From: SIG78 sp036677805
GTDB taxonomy: Bacteria > Verrucomicrobiota > Lentisphaeria > Victivallales > Victivallaceae
Assembly (NCBI GenBank): GCA_036677805.1
Contig: JAVBVS010000005.1
Span: 29,440 to 93,439 of the forward strand
Reading direction: 5' to 3'
Length of the DNA: 64,000 nucleotides
Position numbers and translations under genes: made by a program. Shown one piece after another: positions 1 through 9,292 of the stretch (the first letter of the stretch is position 1; each line of letters begins with the position of its first letter). A model generated the notes under the pieces. It searched no databases. It was not told where the DNA came from and worked only from the letters and a program-made list of their open reading frames with translations.

Positions 1-1584
1 GGGGAGGCGGTCCATCCGCTGCGCAAGCTGCCGTACCGCCAAGGCGAGGTCTGGCTGGACGAAAACCGCTTCTGGCGGGTTGACGGCGAGCGTTATTTCC
101 TGCTTGGCGAATGGAACGACGTGCACGTTCCGGGATTGATGGTCACCGTGGGCGAAGCCCCGGCGGAAAAAGGCGGCAAATTCATCACCGGCAATCTGAT
201 GTGGTCGAGCTTCCCGGGCCGCGCCAGCTACAAACTGCCCAGCGTGACGCCGGACGACGAAAAAATCATCCGCGAGACCGTGCGCAAGTACGCCGCCAAT
301 CCCGATCTCTTCGGCTATTACCTCAGCGACGAACCCGAAATCTCCGGGATTTCGGCCTCGGGGCTGATTCATGCCGCCGCCATCATCCGGGATGAAGACC
401 CTTATCATCCGATCGTTATTTCCAACGACACCGTGATCGGCGCCAAGGATTACGCCGATGCGGCCGAGATCAACGGTCTGCATCCCTATCCCAATCCGGC
501 CAAAAACGAACCCAAAAGCAATTTCTCCAAAGTGGCGACCTTCATGGATCAGGCGGTCGATTTCAACCGGGACCGCCGCCATCCCCAGACGGTGGCCTAT
601 CTCCAGCAGGGCTTCAACTACGGCGACCATGGCGCGGCCAACAGCCGGATTCCAAGCTACGACGAAATCCGGACCCAGTATCTGATGACCCTGATCATGG
701 GCGGGCGGGGCATCCTGACCTACAACCGCACCACTCCGCATTATCCCGAACTTTACCTCGGCATGCCGGAGATGGTCCGTGAAGTCCGTTATCTGGCGCC
801 GGCGCTGCTCGAGGACGATGTGACCGACCCCGCGAACCGGGTCGACAACGGCAATGTGCGAATGCTGGTCAAAAAGCACAACGGCGAATGGTGGATTTTC
901 GCGGTCTCGACCACGCCGGGCCGGGAACAGGCCCGTTTCACTCTGCCCGCCCTCGGCGACCGCGAACTACGCGCGGTCAGCGAAGACCGCGTACTGAAGG
1001 CGGTCAAGGGGGAATTCGCCGATCGTTTCGACAACTATCAGGTGCACATCTACACCACCGACCCCGCCCCTTCCGGGCTTAAAAGCGTTGCCGCCATTGA
1101 AGCCGAAATCGCCGCGGCCAATGCCGCGCGCGCCAAACCGGGCAACCTGGCGTTTCAAATGTTCGAGCACGACAAGCTGAAAATCTCCGCGTCGAGCAAC
1201 AAGGCGATGGCGCGCCGCGCCGACAGCAATCTCTGGCATGTCACCGACGGCGTGATCGTCGACTACGAAAACCGTTCCAAACCGCTGGTGGTCTGGAGCG
1301 ACGACACTCCCGGACAGGGGCCGGACTGGATCGAGCTCGATTTCGGTAAACCGGTCGCCATGGGCAAGGCGGTGATCTATCCGGTCGACAACACATTGCG
1401 CGATTATGAAATCCAGCTCTGGAAGGACGGCCGCTTCGAAACCGTCGCCACCGTCAAAAATGCCTCCGGGAAAAAACAGGAAATCAGCTTCAACCCGCTG
1501 GAAAGCGAGAAGTTGCGCGTCTATATTACCAATACCAACGGCCCTCACGCCGTGATCGATGAAATCGAAGTCTACGCTCCGTAA
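1..1584 (+). CDS. Secreted glycosidase-like TIM-barrel protein with C-terminal discoidin-like domain (5' end outside window)
   Basis: The reading frame is open from base 1, so the true start and any signal peptide lie upstream; 527 residues are visible. The first part reads like a GH-A-clan barrel: a 'W-R-V-D-G-E-R-Y-F-L-L-G' opening strand, then a G-Y-Y-L-S-D-E-P-E segment with D110-E111 (window numbering) where such families carry the catalytic acid. Residues about 375-527 form an F5/8-type C (discoidin-like) carbohydrate-binding fold ending in 'HAVIDEIEVY'. A LamG gene follows 20 bp downstream, probably in the same transcript. The 57916-59346 protein shares the layout and the DEPE motif. 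Substrate unknown; the fold call is by eye. Confidence 0.75.
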   Translation, partial: GEAVHPLRKLPYRQGEVWLDENRFWRVDGERYFLLGEWNDVHVPGLMVTVGEAPAEKGGKFITGNLMWSSFPGRASYKLPSVTPDDEKIIRETVRKYAANPDLFGYYLSDEPEISGISASGLIHAAAIIRDEDPYHPIVISNDTVIGAKDYADAAEINGLHPYPNPAKNEPKSNFSKVATFMDQAVDFNRDRRHPQTVAYLQQGFNYGDHGAANSRIPSYDEIRTQYLMTLIMGGRGILTYNRTTPHYPELYLGMPEMVREVRYLAPALLEDDVTDPANRVDNGNVRMLVKKHNGEWWIFAVSTTPGREQARFTLPALGDRELRAVSEDRVLKAVKGEFADRFDNYQVHIYTTDPAPSGLKSVAAIEAEIAAANAARAKPGNLAFQMFEHDKLKISASSNKAMARRADSNLWHVTDGVIVDYENRSKPLVVWSDDTPGQGPDWIELDFGKPVAMGKAVIYPVDNTLRDYEIQLWKDGRFETVATVKNASGKKQEISFNPLESEKLRVYITNTNGPHAVIDEIEVYAP

Positions 1585-1604
1585 CCCAAGGGGAGGAATC
1601 CGTC

Positions 1605-2360
1605 ATGCTGAAACAATTCGCCATCTCTTTTGCCGCCGCCGCCGCCATCGCCGTACTGGCCGAGGCGCCGCAACCCGCGGCCTGCTGGAAACTCGACGAA
1701 GGCACCGGAACCGAAATCAGGGACTCCGGCCCGAACGGTCTCAATGGCCAGATCATGAATGAAGCCAATACCGAATGGGGCGAAGGCCGCAGCGGCGGCA
1801 AGGCGCTCTATTTCAAAGGCGATCCGGACAAAAACAAAAAAGGCGGCGCAGTGAAAATTCCGCTGTCGGCCGCCATCGACCCGGCCAAACCCTTTACGGT
1901 AAGCTGCTGGATCAAACCGGCGAATCTGGAACGGATGCCGCGGCCGTCGAATTACGAACTGGTGACCAACACCGTGAGCGACAACGGCCCCGGCTTCCGG
2001 CTGTGCTTCAGCTGGGGCGAAGCCGCCTTCATGTCCGGCAACGGCCAGCCCAAGAGCGGGTTTGCGCTGCGCGCCAAGAGCTCGAAGTTCCCGATCGAAC
2101 GCGACGCCTGGACCCATCTCGCGGCCAGCTGCGACGGCAAAACCGCCAAACTTTATGTGAACGGCGCGCTGGCGGCGGAAACCCCCGCAGAAACCGAAGC
2201 CAAGGTCTTGCCGGGACAGAAATATCTCGGTTTCGGCAGCTACAACCTCGGCTACGCCTACAGCTTCGTCGGCGGCATGAGCGAGATCAAGTTCTTCCAG
2301 CAGGTGCTGACGCCGGCCGAAGTGCTGGCCGAAGCCAAGGGCATCGCGCTTGAGGAATAA
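1605..2360 (+). CDS. Secreted LamG / concanavalin A-like domain protein
   Basis: 251 residues. An N-terminal signal peptide (about residues 1-20, Ala-rich hydrophobic core) is followed by one LamG-like beta-sandwich: 'CWKLDEGTGTEIRDS' at the start, 'FTVSCWIKP' in the middle, then 'WTHLAASCDGKTAKLYVNG' and a closing 'FVGGMSEIKFFQQVLTPAE'. Such stand-alone domains bind glycans or act with glycosidases. The ATG is preceded by AGGGGAGG at a normal distance and sits 20 bp after the upstream glycosidase-like gene, so the two are likely co-transcribed and both exported. No catalytic residues are evident; a binding role is inferred. Confidence 0.8.
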   Translation: MLKQFAISFAAAAAIAVLAEAPQPAACWKLDEGTGTEIRDSGPNGLNGQIMNEANTEWGEGRSGGKALYFKGDPDKNKKGGAVKIPLSAAIDPAKPFTVSCWIKPANLERMPRPSNYELVTNTVSDNGPGFRLCFSWGEAAFMSGNGQPKSGFALRAKSSKFPIERDAWTHLAASCDGKTAKLYVNGALAAETPAETEAKVLPGQKYLGFGSYNLGYAYSFVGGMSEIKFFQQVLTPAEVLAEAKGIALEE

Positions 2361-2418
2361 TGGCGTCCGGTAAATTCCGGACGCCCGGTCCGGAAGCATG
2401 AAGCCGAAGCAAAAACAG

Positions 2419-2450
2419 CGGCCCGGCGGGAGAATTCCCGCCGGGCCGTT
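2419..2450. terminator. Bidirectional rho-independent terminator
   Basis: A perfect 13-bp GC-rich stem (CGGCCCGGCGGGA with its complement) closes on a GAAT loop at 2419-2448. An A-rich run lies on the left flank and TT on the right. It separates two convergent genes, so it can serve both strands. Confidence 0.8.
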
Positions 2451-2474
2451 GCGTTGCCGCGGTCGAGCGCGGGG

Positions 2475-5400
2475 TTATTCGGCAATCAGATGGACGATGG
2501 TATAGACCTTCAGCAGCTCTTTGGGCAAGGTCACCCGGGTGACGCCGTTTTCATACTTGCCCGACAACGGCTTTTTGCCTTCGAAATCCGGACTGGCCGC
2601 ATAGATTTCGGTGAATTTGCCGGGGAGCTCAAACACGATGTCCGCGGTCGGCGCCGGGTAGGGATTGCCCTTCAGCACACTCGGGACGATCTCGCCTTTC
2701 TTGAACTTCGACCCGGTCGCGTTCAGGAAATGGACCATGGTGTCCTTGCCGTCGCGATAAACGCTGGTGAGCACCGCTTCGGGCACCGCCACCGGATTCC
2801 AGACGTTCGGAATGATTCCGGCGGTTTCCATCACCGTATAATAAAGCGCTTCCGCATCGGGCTGGGGATCGAACGACATCGGCTTGGTGCTGGTGACTTC
2901 CAGCGCCTGAGCCGGATTGCCGAAGAGGAAGGGGGTCAAATAGACCTGGCCCTTGCCGCAGGCGATCCGCAGCAGCGCCGGAACCGAAACCTTGGGCGAG
3001 AGCACGGCGGTCATCATCACTTCGCCCTGTGGCTTGCCGTCCTGCCAGAGGAATTCCGCGCCATAGACCGGAGTCGCAATTTTGATGATTTTGCCGTCTT
3101 TGCCGACAAATTCCCGGCACTTGACCGGGCGCTGGCCCAGACTCAGGCCGGGGAAGAAATCGGCGGGCGGGAAATGCTCGCGCAGCGTTCCGGCTTCATC
3201 GGCCATGCCGGTCCGGCCCGAGAGATAAAGCGTGCCGCCATCCTTCACGAACTGCTTCACGCCATTCCAGGCGGCGTCATCCAGCGCCATCGCATTGTTC
3301 AGGAAAAGCACCTTGAATTTTTTCAGCGCATCCGAACGCAGCCCGGATTCATTCAGGAACTCATGCTGGATATGGCGCGCGCTCAAAAGCTGCGAAGTGC
3401 CGAACACATCCGGCGGATAAGCCGCCATCCGCGGCCAATCCCGGCTGGCATTGGAAAACACCAGCGCGATATCCGCCCGCGGCTCGGCCTTCAGCAAATT
3501 CATGTTGCCCTTTTCCCGGGTGAACCGCCGGTAGTTCGACTGTCCTTCGGGACACTGGACGCCGGTCATTTCCCAGGTGGTCTGGCCATTCATATTGTTG
3601 AGCGCCCAGCCGAAATAAAGTACATTCCAGTCGTAACCGTCGGAATAGACCAACCCGAAAACCGGAATGTCGGCGCTGTTGCGATACTGATTCTTGGCCT
3701 TGCGGAAAGCCTGAACGCTGCGGTAGGAGGCGTAAATATTGCGCGACATGATTTCAGTGCCGATGAAGTCCCAGGTCCGCGCCAGCTGTTCCAGCGCGTT
3801 GCCCTGATTCAGCGAACCGTAGGTCGAGGTCATCCCGTAGTGGGTGGTGTAACCCATGACCACGAATTCGGGATTGATCGCGCTGGCGCGCTTCTTGACT
3901 TCATACCAGAAATCGCCGACTTTCTTCTGGCGCCAGGCGAGCCAGGTCCGCCACAACGCCGATTCCTTGTTGTTGAGGTCTTTGGAGAGTTCGTTGGCGG
4001 GCAGTTCCCAATCGGTATCCGCCTTGAAGGCCTTGCGGCAGGCGGCGCAGCCGCAGAATTCCAGTCCGTGAAAACAGGTTTCATCGATCATGATGCCGTC
4101 GATGCCGGTGGCGCGGATATAGCGGGCCAGATTGTCCATATAAGAGTCCAGCGCCGCCGGGTTGACCGGGCAGAAGCCGCGCGCGACCAGATTGCCGTCG
4201 ATGGTCTGCTGGAGTTTATCCATGTTTTCGACCAGAACCCGGAAGCCGGAATCCATATTCCACAGCAGCGAATAGTCCTGGTGATCGAGAATTTTCATAC
4301 CCCTGGCATGACCGGCGTTCACGATGTCGGTGACCGTCTTTTCCACCCGGGGCAGATGCGCCGGATAGGTGTGGCGCGAGAGGAAGCCGTTCAGGAGCAG
4401 AATGTTGATCTGATCGTCGCCGAGTTCCTTCATCCGCCGGGCAAGCAGTTCCGGAGTGTCGAATTCAGCGAAGGTGCCGTTGTTGGAGGGCCCCAGACTG
4501 CCGATGGTCGCCTGCCCCCGCCAGTCGCGGTCCGGCGATTGGAATTCGGCGTGGCTGGTCGGCTCCGTCCAGGCTTTGCGCGGCAGCGCCGCCTCTTTGC
4601 CTTCTTCGGGCAGCGGATAGCTGGAAAGATTGATGCTGTAAGCCGGTTCCTCGGCATAGTGCGGACTCCGGCGCAGAACCGAAGGATAGGGTCCCTTGTC
4701 GCTTTTCCAGAAGCCGCGCCGGAAGGTATAATCCTCGGGGCTCGCCTGAAGCAGCTGGAAATCGAGCGTCGACAGCTGCCACGAACCTTCCAATTTGAGT
4801 TCGGCGTCACCATCTTCGATCCAGGCCGGGAAATTGATCACGGTCACGCTCTGCGGTGCGAGCTTGAGGCCGGAAGCCACATTCCTGCCGTCGCAGTTCA
4901 AACTCCAGGGACCGACCTCCTCTTCCTTGCCGTTGCCCGCGGTCAACGTGATCAGATAAAGCCCCGAACGCAGATCGCTCACCCGGAAAATCGCCGGTTT
5001 GGCGCCCGCCACCGCACTGTAGCACGCCCCCTCGGGAGCAAAGTTCCGGACCGTCATGGCGGAGTTGTCGAGCCAGCCGGCCTTCTTCTCCGCACTGTAG
5101 GCGGTCGTTCCGGCGTCGGTATAGTTTTTGCCGAACTTCGTCGCGCCGAAAACATATTGCCGGTCGGGCTGAAGCGGTGAAAAATAGGAGTAGGCGCGGT
5201 GCGCATGCCGCCGGTCGTAATCGCCGGCCTCGGCGGCATGGATCACCAGCTTGCCGGTCATGTCGCCGCCGAACAGTTTCGGCGCGTAAGCGATCGACAG
5301 CACCAGATGGTCGCCGTCGCGCTTGACCGCCCACATGCCGATGATCGCATTGGGGCCGTAATCGCCATGGGCGTTGATGCCGCCGGGATCGCAATCGAAC

Positions 5401-5915
5401 ACCAGCGCCTTCTTGGCGTCGGTCAGCGCAAGCCAGCGGATTTTGCCCTTCAGCGCGGCCGGATTGAACCGGTCGGTAATTTTGCCTTTGATCTCTTCGG
5501 TCTTGCTGCTGCGACCGGTCACGGCGACGAAATCCGAACCGGTGAATTCGCTCAGCGGCAGCACCACTTCGTAACTCAGCGTCTTCCCGTCCGCTTCGCC
5601 ATTATAGGCCGGCACCTGCGCCTGAAACGAAATCTCGATCTCCCGTCCGCCGTCGCGCACGACGGTTTCGCGCCGGAACGCAATGCCGCCGACTTCCCCG
5701 AAGCTGTTCGCCGCCGTATCGCCGCCGATCTCCTCGGTGCGGTTCACCGGCAGCGCCACCGCCGTGTCGCCAATGCGGAAACAGTCGGAAACCACCACCG
5801 GCCGCTGCCGGTATTCGACCTGAAGCGTACTCCCCGGTAAAATGGCAAAATCGCCGCCCGAAGCCGACCATGCGCCCAGCGTTGCCGCCAGGGCAAACCC
5901 CAAACGTTTCAACAT
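2475..5915 (-). CDS. Large secreted glycoside-hydrolase-like protein (TIM barrel plus beta-galactosidase trimerisation-like domain)
   Basis: 1146 residues with a signal peptide (about 1-20). Residues about 20-400 look like beta-sandwich. A barrel at about 480-760 carries 'GIDGIMIDETCFHG' with D611-E612, directly followed by a C-G-C-A-A-C cluster. Residues about 800-930 ('RADIALVFSN', 'KVLFLNNAMALDDA', 'VKQFVKDGGTLYLSGRTG') match the glutamine-amidotransferase-like trimerisation fold seen in GH42 enzymes. A beta domain ends the protein. The ATG has AGGAGGAG nine bases upstream. Exported polysaccharide breakdown is likely; the substrate and exact family are unknown. The downstream end is bounded by the terminator at 2419-2450. 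Confidence 0.75.
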   Translation of the reverse strand: MLKRLGFALAATLGAWSASGGDFAILPGSTLQVEYRQRPVVVSDCFRIGDTAVALPVNRTEEIGGDTAANSFGEVGGIAFRRETVVRDGGREIEISFQAQVPAYNGEADGKTLSYEVVLPLSEFTGSDFVAVTGRSSKTEEIKGKITDRFNPAALKGKIRWLALTDAKKALVFDCDPGGINAHGDYGPNAIIGMWAVKRDGDHLVLSIAYAPKLFGGDMTGKLVIHAAEAGDYDRRHAHRAYSYFSPLQPDRQYVFGATKFGKNYTDAGTTAYSAEKKAGWLDNSAMTVRNFAPEGACYSAVAGAKPAIFRVSDLRSGLYLITLTAGNGKEEEVGPWSLNCDGRNVASGLKLAPQSVTVINFPAWIEDGDAELKLEGSWQLSTLDFQLLQASPEDYTFRRGFWKSDKGPYPSVLRRSPHYAEEPAYSINLSSYPLPEEGKEAALPRKAWTEPTSHAEFQSPDRDWRGQATIGSLGPSNNGTFAEFDTPELLARRMKELGDDQINILLLNGFLSRHTYPAHLPRVEKTVTDIVNAGHARGMKILDHQDYSLLWNMDSGFRVLVENMDKLQQTIDGNLVARGFCPVNPAALDSYMDNLARYIRATGIDGIMIDETCFHGLEFCGCAACRKAFKADTDWELPANELSKDLNNKESALWRTWLAWRQKKVGDFWYEVKKRASAINPEFVVMGYTTHYGMTSTYGSLNQGNALEQLARTWDFIGTEIMSRNIYASYRSVQAFRKAKNQYRNSADIPVFGLVYSDGYDWNVLYFGWALNNMNGQTTWEMTGVQCPEGQSNYRRFTREKGNMNLLKAEPRADIALVFSNASRDWPRMAAYPPDVFGTSQLLSARHIQHEFLNESGLRSDALKKFKVLFLNNAMALDDAAWNGVKQFVKDGGTLYLSGRTGMADEAGTLREHFPPADFFPGLSLGQRPVKCREFVGKDGKIIKIATPVYGAEFLWQDGKPQGEVMMTAVLSPKVSVPALLRIACGKGQVYLTPFLFGNPAQALEVTSTKPMSFDPQPDAEALYYTVMETAGIIPNVWNPVAVPEAVLTSVYRDGKDTMVHFLNATGSKFKKGEIVPSVLKGNPYPAPTADIVFELPGKFTEIYAASPDFEGKKPLSGKYENGVTRVTLPKELLKVYTIVHLIAE

Positions 5916-5972
5916 CGTTTCATCTCCTCCTGCAAAGAAATTTCACTGAAAATATGTCGTCACCCCGTAATG

Positions 5973-6000
5973 AACATAAAGCAAAGAAATATTTTGTCAA
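5973..6000 (-). promoter_or_regulatory. Sigma-70-type promoter for the 1146-residue secreted protein
   Basis: Read on the minus strand: a perfect TTGACA (-35, plus 5995-6000), a 16-bp spacer and TATGTT (-10, plus 5973-5978). The gene start is 58 bp downstream at 5915. Confidence 0.6.
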
Positions 6001-6074
6001 GCCGGCGGCCGGAATTTCTCCCGGTTTTTCCCGCGTCGGGGCATACAACCGCCCGGCATTCGGCCGGAAATGGC

Positions 6075-6100
6075 AGCCGGCGGTCGGCGGCCGGCTTTTT
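6075..6100 (+). terminator. Terminator-like hairpin with T-run, no plus-strand gene before it
   Basis: AGCCGGC (6075-6081) pairs with GCCGGCT (6090-6096), followed by TTTTT. The rest of the 287-bp gap 5916-6202 holds the minus-strand promoter and the ftsQ leader; I see no other gene there. The upstream plus-strand DNA is antisense to the secreted-protein gene, so what this hairpin would terminate is unclear. Confidence 0.45.
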
Positions 6101-6202
6101 AGGGGTAATTTTTTCCATTGCGGAGTGGCAAAGCCCCTCTTGTGATGATACAGTATTAATGGATAATTGCGTACGGGGATGGAGAGGGCATTCGGCACGG
6201 CT

Positions 6203-7021
6203 ATGGCGACGCGAAGCGGCAAAAACAATTCTTCCGGCAACACACCGGTTCAACGGCAGGAGCGCCGGAAACTCTGGCGCGGGGTCATTGTGCTGGCGGC
6301 ACTGCTGCTGCTGCTGGTCGCGATCGGATTCCTGCTGTTCTGGCTCAACTGCCAGTTTTTTGACCGCAACGCCCGGTTCACCCTCAACCACATCACCATC
6401 GAGAGCACCGGCTATTGGGGCCAGAGTGCGGAAAATCGGGCCGAACTGCTTCGCTTCATGCGACTGCACCCCGGCAGCGACAACCTTTTTGCAATCGATC
6501 CGGCGAAGGTCCGGGAACAGATCAAAAGCATTCCCAACGTCGCCGACGCCACGGTCGAGCGCATCCTGCCGGATACCCTGCAACTGCGCATCGAAGAGCG
6601 GGTGCCCCGGGCTTTTCTCGGCTACAGCAAGTCGGATTTCGTGGTCGATGCCAACACCATGGTGATGCTGAGCCGCCAATGTTTCGGCGTCCACCCCCGG
6701 CTGCCGGTGATTGTCGGGCTCCGCGACGAAGTGCGCGAAGGCGTCATGCTGCCGAAGCTGGCGAACGCGCTGGATTTGATCATGCGCATTCACCGCAGCT
6801 TTCCGGAGTTTCAGGTGGTGCTGGCCAGCGTCAGTCAGCCCGACCGGATTTTCATGATTCTGGATTACCGCGGCCGGAAGCGTTACCAGGTGACTTTGCC
6901 GGCCGAGCAGAAGCCCGAATTGCTCGACGTGCTGCGTTCGGCCATTGAAGACGCCCTGCGCAATAACGATCAGCGAACCAACATCAATTTGCTTTTCGAC
7001 GGCTCGGTCGTCATGAATTAA
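6203..7021 (+). CDS. ftsQ: Cell division protein FtsQ (POTRA-domain)
   Basis: About 272 residues. A basic, polar cytoplasmic tail is followed by one transmembrane helix ('VIVLAALLLLLVAIGFLLFW') and a periplasmic POTRA domain. That domain contains 'FTLNHITIESTGYWGQ', 'NLFAIDPAKVREQIKSIPNV' and 'ADATVERILPDTLQLRIEER', the classic FtsQ/DivIB signature. FtsQ bridges the early and late divisome with FtsB and FtsL. ATG 6203 is chosen because GGAGAGGG lies about 14 bases upstream; an in-frame ATG at 6179 and a TTG at 6167 are alternatives. It sits beside ppk1 and ftsK rather than in a dcw cluster; an FtsB-like gene is at 17427-17765. Confidence 0.85.
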   Translation: MATRSGKNNSSGNTPVQRQERRKLWRGVIVLAALLLLLVAIGFLLFWLNCQFFDRNARFTLNHITIESTGYWGQSAENRAELLRFMRLHPGSDNLFAIDPAKVREQIKSIPNVADATVERILPDTLQLRIEERVPRAFLGYSKSDFVVDANTMVMLSRQCFGVHPRLPVIVGLRDEVREGVMLPKLANALDLIMRIHRSFPEFQVVLASVSQPDRIFMILDYRGRKRYQVTLPAEQKPELLDVLRSAIEDALRNNDQRTNINLLFDGSVVMN

Positions 7022-7051
7022 CCCCGAAATTTTCGCGAGGCGCACCGATCC

Positions 7052-9157
7052 ATGGTCAAAAATCCGACAGATTACGGCCCGGAAATCATGCTGAGCCGGG
7101 AACTGAGCTGGCTTGATTTCAACTCCCGGGTGCTGGATGAAGCCGCCTGCGATAAAATCCCGGTGCTGGAACGGCTGAAATTCATCGCCATCTTCAGCAG
7201 CAATCTCGACGAGTTTTTCATGGTCCGCGTGGCCGGACTGCGCCAGCTGCTGAAGCTCGGCGACCCCGCCCCCGACGATGCGGGGCTCACGCCGGAAGAA
7301 CAGTTGCTCCGAATCCGCGCCAGGCTTGACAAGCTGCTGAAGCGCCAGCATCGGATTCTGACGGCCGAACTGCTGCCGGAACTGGAACGCAACCGGGTCC
7401 GGCTGCGCCGGATCGCCGAACTCCCGGAAACCAGCCGGGGGGAACTGGCGCGTTATTTTCAGGTCGAAGTGCTGCCGGTATTGACGCCGTTGGCGGTCGA
7501 TCCGAGCCATCCGTTCCCGGTGCTCGGCAACGGCGCGATCGAGCTGGCGGTAAGTCTGAGGCTGCCGGACAAGCGCGAGGTGTTCGCCTTCGTCGAGGTT
7601 CCCGGCGTGCTGCCGCGCTTCATTGAGGCGGTCGACGCGGCGCCGGGATCGACCTTCGTGCTGCTTGAGGATTTGATTGAAAGTCAGCTGCCGGAGCTTT
7701 TCACCGGCTGCGAAATCCTCGACAGCCTCGCCTTCCGCATCACCCGCGACATGGATTTCAACATCGCCGAGGAGGGCGTGGAAGACCTGCTGGTGTCGGT
7801 CGAGCACACGCTGCTGGAGCGGCGTTCGCGCGAACCCATCCGGCTGGAAGTAGCCCGCAACGCGCGCGGCGCCCTGGCCCGCTGGCTGGGGGAACAATTC
7901 CAGCTCGACGAACAGTTCCGCTATACCGTGCCGGGCATGCTCAACCTCAAACATCTGTTCGAACTGGTCGGCAAGGCGGCGCGCAAGGATCTGCTCGAAG
8001 CGCCGTGGCCCGGCGTCGACCATCCGGAGCTCTCCGGCAATATTGATATTTTCGAAGCGATCCGCAATGCCGAAGAGATATTGCTCGCAGTGCCGTTCCA
8101 GAAATTCGATCCGGTGATCCGGCTGCTTGAATGTGCCGCCGAGGACCCCGATGTGCTCGCCATCAAGCAGACCCTCTACCGGGTCAGCGGCGATTCGCCG
8201 GTGGTCGCCATGCTCGCCCGCGCGGCGGAGCGCGGCAAGCAGGTCACGGTGATCGTCGAGCTCAAGGCGCGCTTCGACGAAGGCAACAACATCGCCTGGG
8301 CGCGCCATCTGGAAGAAGCCGGCGCCCATGTGGTCTACGGCATTTCCGGGTTGAAAATTCATGGCAAGGCGCTGCTGATCGTGCGCCGCGAAGAGGGTCT
8401 GATCCGGCGCTATGTGCATCTGTCCACCGGCAATTACAACGACAAGACCGCGCGACTTTATACCGACATGAGCATTTTCAGCTACGATCAGGAGCTGTGC
8501 GGCGAGATTTCGGCGCTGTTCAATATCATGACCGGATACGCCATGCCGGAAATCCAGTGGCGGCAGATCGCCGCCGCGCCGTTCGACCTCCGGCGGCGCT
8601 TCCTGAACCTGATCGACCGTGAAGCGCGCTTTTCAACGCCGCAGAATCCGGGACGGATCGTCGCCAAGATGAATTCGCTGGTCGATTCCAAAATTATCCG
8701 CCACCTTTACGCCGCCGCCGACGCCGGAGTGCGGATCGATCTGATCGTCCGCGGCATCTGCTGCCTGAAACCGGGAGTCGGCAATGACAACATCCGGGTA
8801 ATCAGCATTGTCGACCGTTTTCTGGAGCACAGCCGGATTTTCTATTTCGGCAACAACGGCCGCCCGGAATACTATATGGCCAGCGCCGACTGGATGTCGC
8901 GCAATCTCGACCGTCGCATCGAGATTCTCTTCCCGGTCAAGCGCGCCGCCAACCGCAAGGTGCTCGACCGCGTGCTCGAGCTGGAACTGGCCGATCAATG
9001 CAAAGGCCGCCGCCTTCATGCCGACGGCCGTTACCGGCTCGGCCGCGACGGCAGCCCGGACAGTCGCAGCCAGTACCGGCTCTACCGGATGTTCGCCGCG
9101 GCGCTGTTGCCGGAAAACATCGCTCAGCTGAAAATATTCACCCCCGCCCGGCAATAG
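7052..9157 (+). CDS. ppk1: Polyphosphate kinase 1
   Basis: 701 residues, full length for PPK1. It reversibly polymerises the gamma-phosphate of ATP into polyphosphate. The N-terminal domain opens with 'LSRELSWLDFNSRVLDEA'. The two catalytic histidines fall in their expected contexts: H456 in 'YVHLSTGNYNDKTARLYTD' (phosphorylated residue) and H593 in 'IVDRFLEHSRIFYF'. The phospholipase D-like C-terminal domain has 'YYMASADWMSRNLDRRIE'. It begins 30 bp after ftsQ, so the two are probably co-transcribed. No ppx gene is seen nearby. Confidence 0.97.
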   Translation: MVKNPTDYGPEIMLSRELSWLDFNSRVLDEAACDKIPVLERLKFIAIFSSNLDEFFMVRVAGLRQLLKLGDPAPDDAGLTPEEQLLRIRARLDKLLKRQHRILTAELLPELERNRVRLRRIAELPETSRGELARYFQVEVLPVLTPLAVDPSHPFPVLGNGAIELAVSLRLPDKREVFAFVEVPGVLPRFIEAVDAAPGSTFVLLEDLIESQLPELFTGCEILDSLAFRITRDMDFNIAEEGVEDLLVSVEHTLLERRSREPIRLEVARNARGALARWLGEQFQLDEQFRYTVPGMLNLKHLFELVGKAARKDLLEAPWPGVDHPELSGNIDIFEAIRNAEEILLAVPFQKFDPVIRLLECAAEDPDVLAIKQTLYRVSGDSPVVAMLARAAERGKQVTVIVELKARFDEGNNIAWARHLEEAGAHVVYGISGLKIHGKALLIVRREEGLIRRYVHLSTGNYNDKTARLYTDMSIFSYDQELCGEISALFNIMTGYAMPEIQWRQIAAAPFDLRRRFLNLIDREARFSTPQNPGRIVAKMNSLVDSKIIRHLYAAADAGVRIDLIVRGICCLKPGVGNDNIRVISIVDRFLEHSRIFYFGNNGRPEYYMASADWMSRNLDRRIEILFPVKRAANRKVLDRVLELELADQCKGRRLHADGRYRLGRDGSPDSRSQYRLYRMFAAALLPENIAQLKIFTPARQ

Positions 9158-9221
9158 GGCGCGGAGCTTATTTTCCGTCCCCGGGACGAGGGGCAAAGCA
9201 ATGGTTTTTTCAATTTCGGCT

Positions 9222-9250
9222 TTGCAATTATCTGCGGATCATACTATATT
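9222..9250 (+). promoter_or_regulatory. Sigma-70-type promoter for ftsK
   Basis: TTGCAA (9222-9227), a 17-bp spacer and TATATT (9245-9250). It lies in the ppk1-ftsK gap, 42 bp before the ftsK start. Confidence 0.65.
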
Positions 9251-9292
9251 AGTCAAAGTTTTTTATCAAAGTTTTTCAGGGAATCTCAGGTC

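Noticed and set aside
2454..5180. 908-codon plus-strand frame opposite the secreted protein gene
   Set aside because: No signal peptide or motif; the minus-strand gene has a signal peptide, ribosome site and promoter.
5960..8419. 819-codon minus-strand frame opposite ftsQ and ppk1
   Set aside because: Antisense of two certain genes, without motifs.
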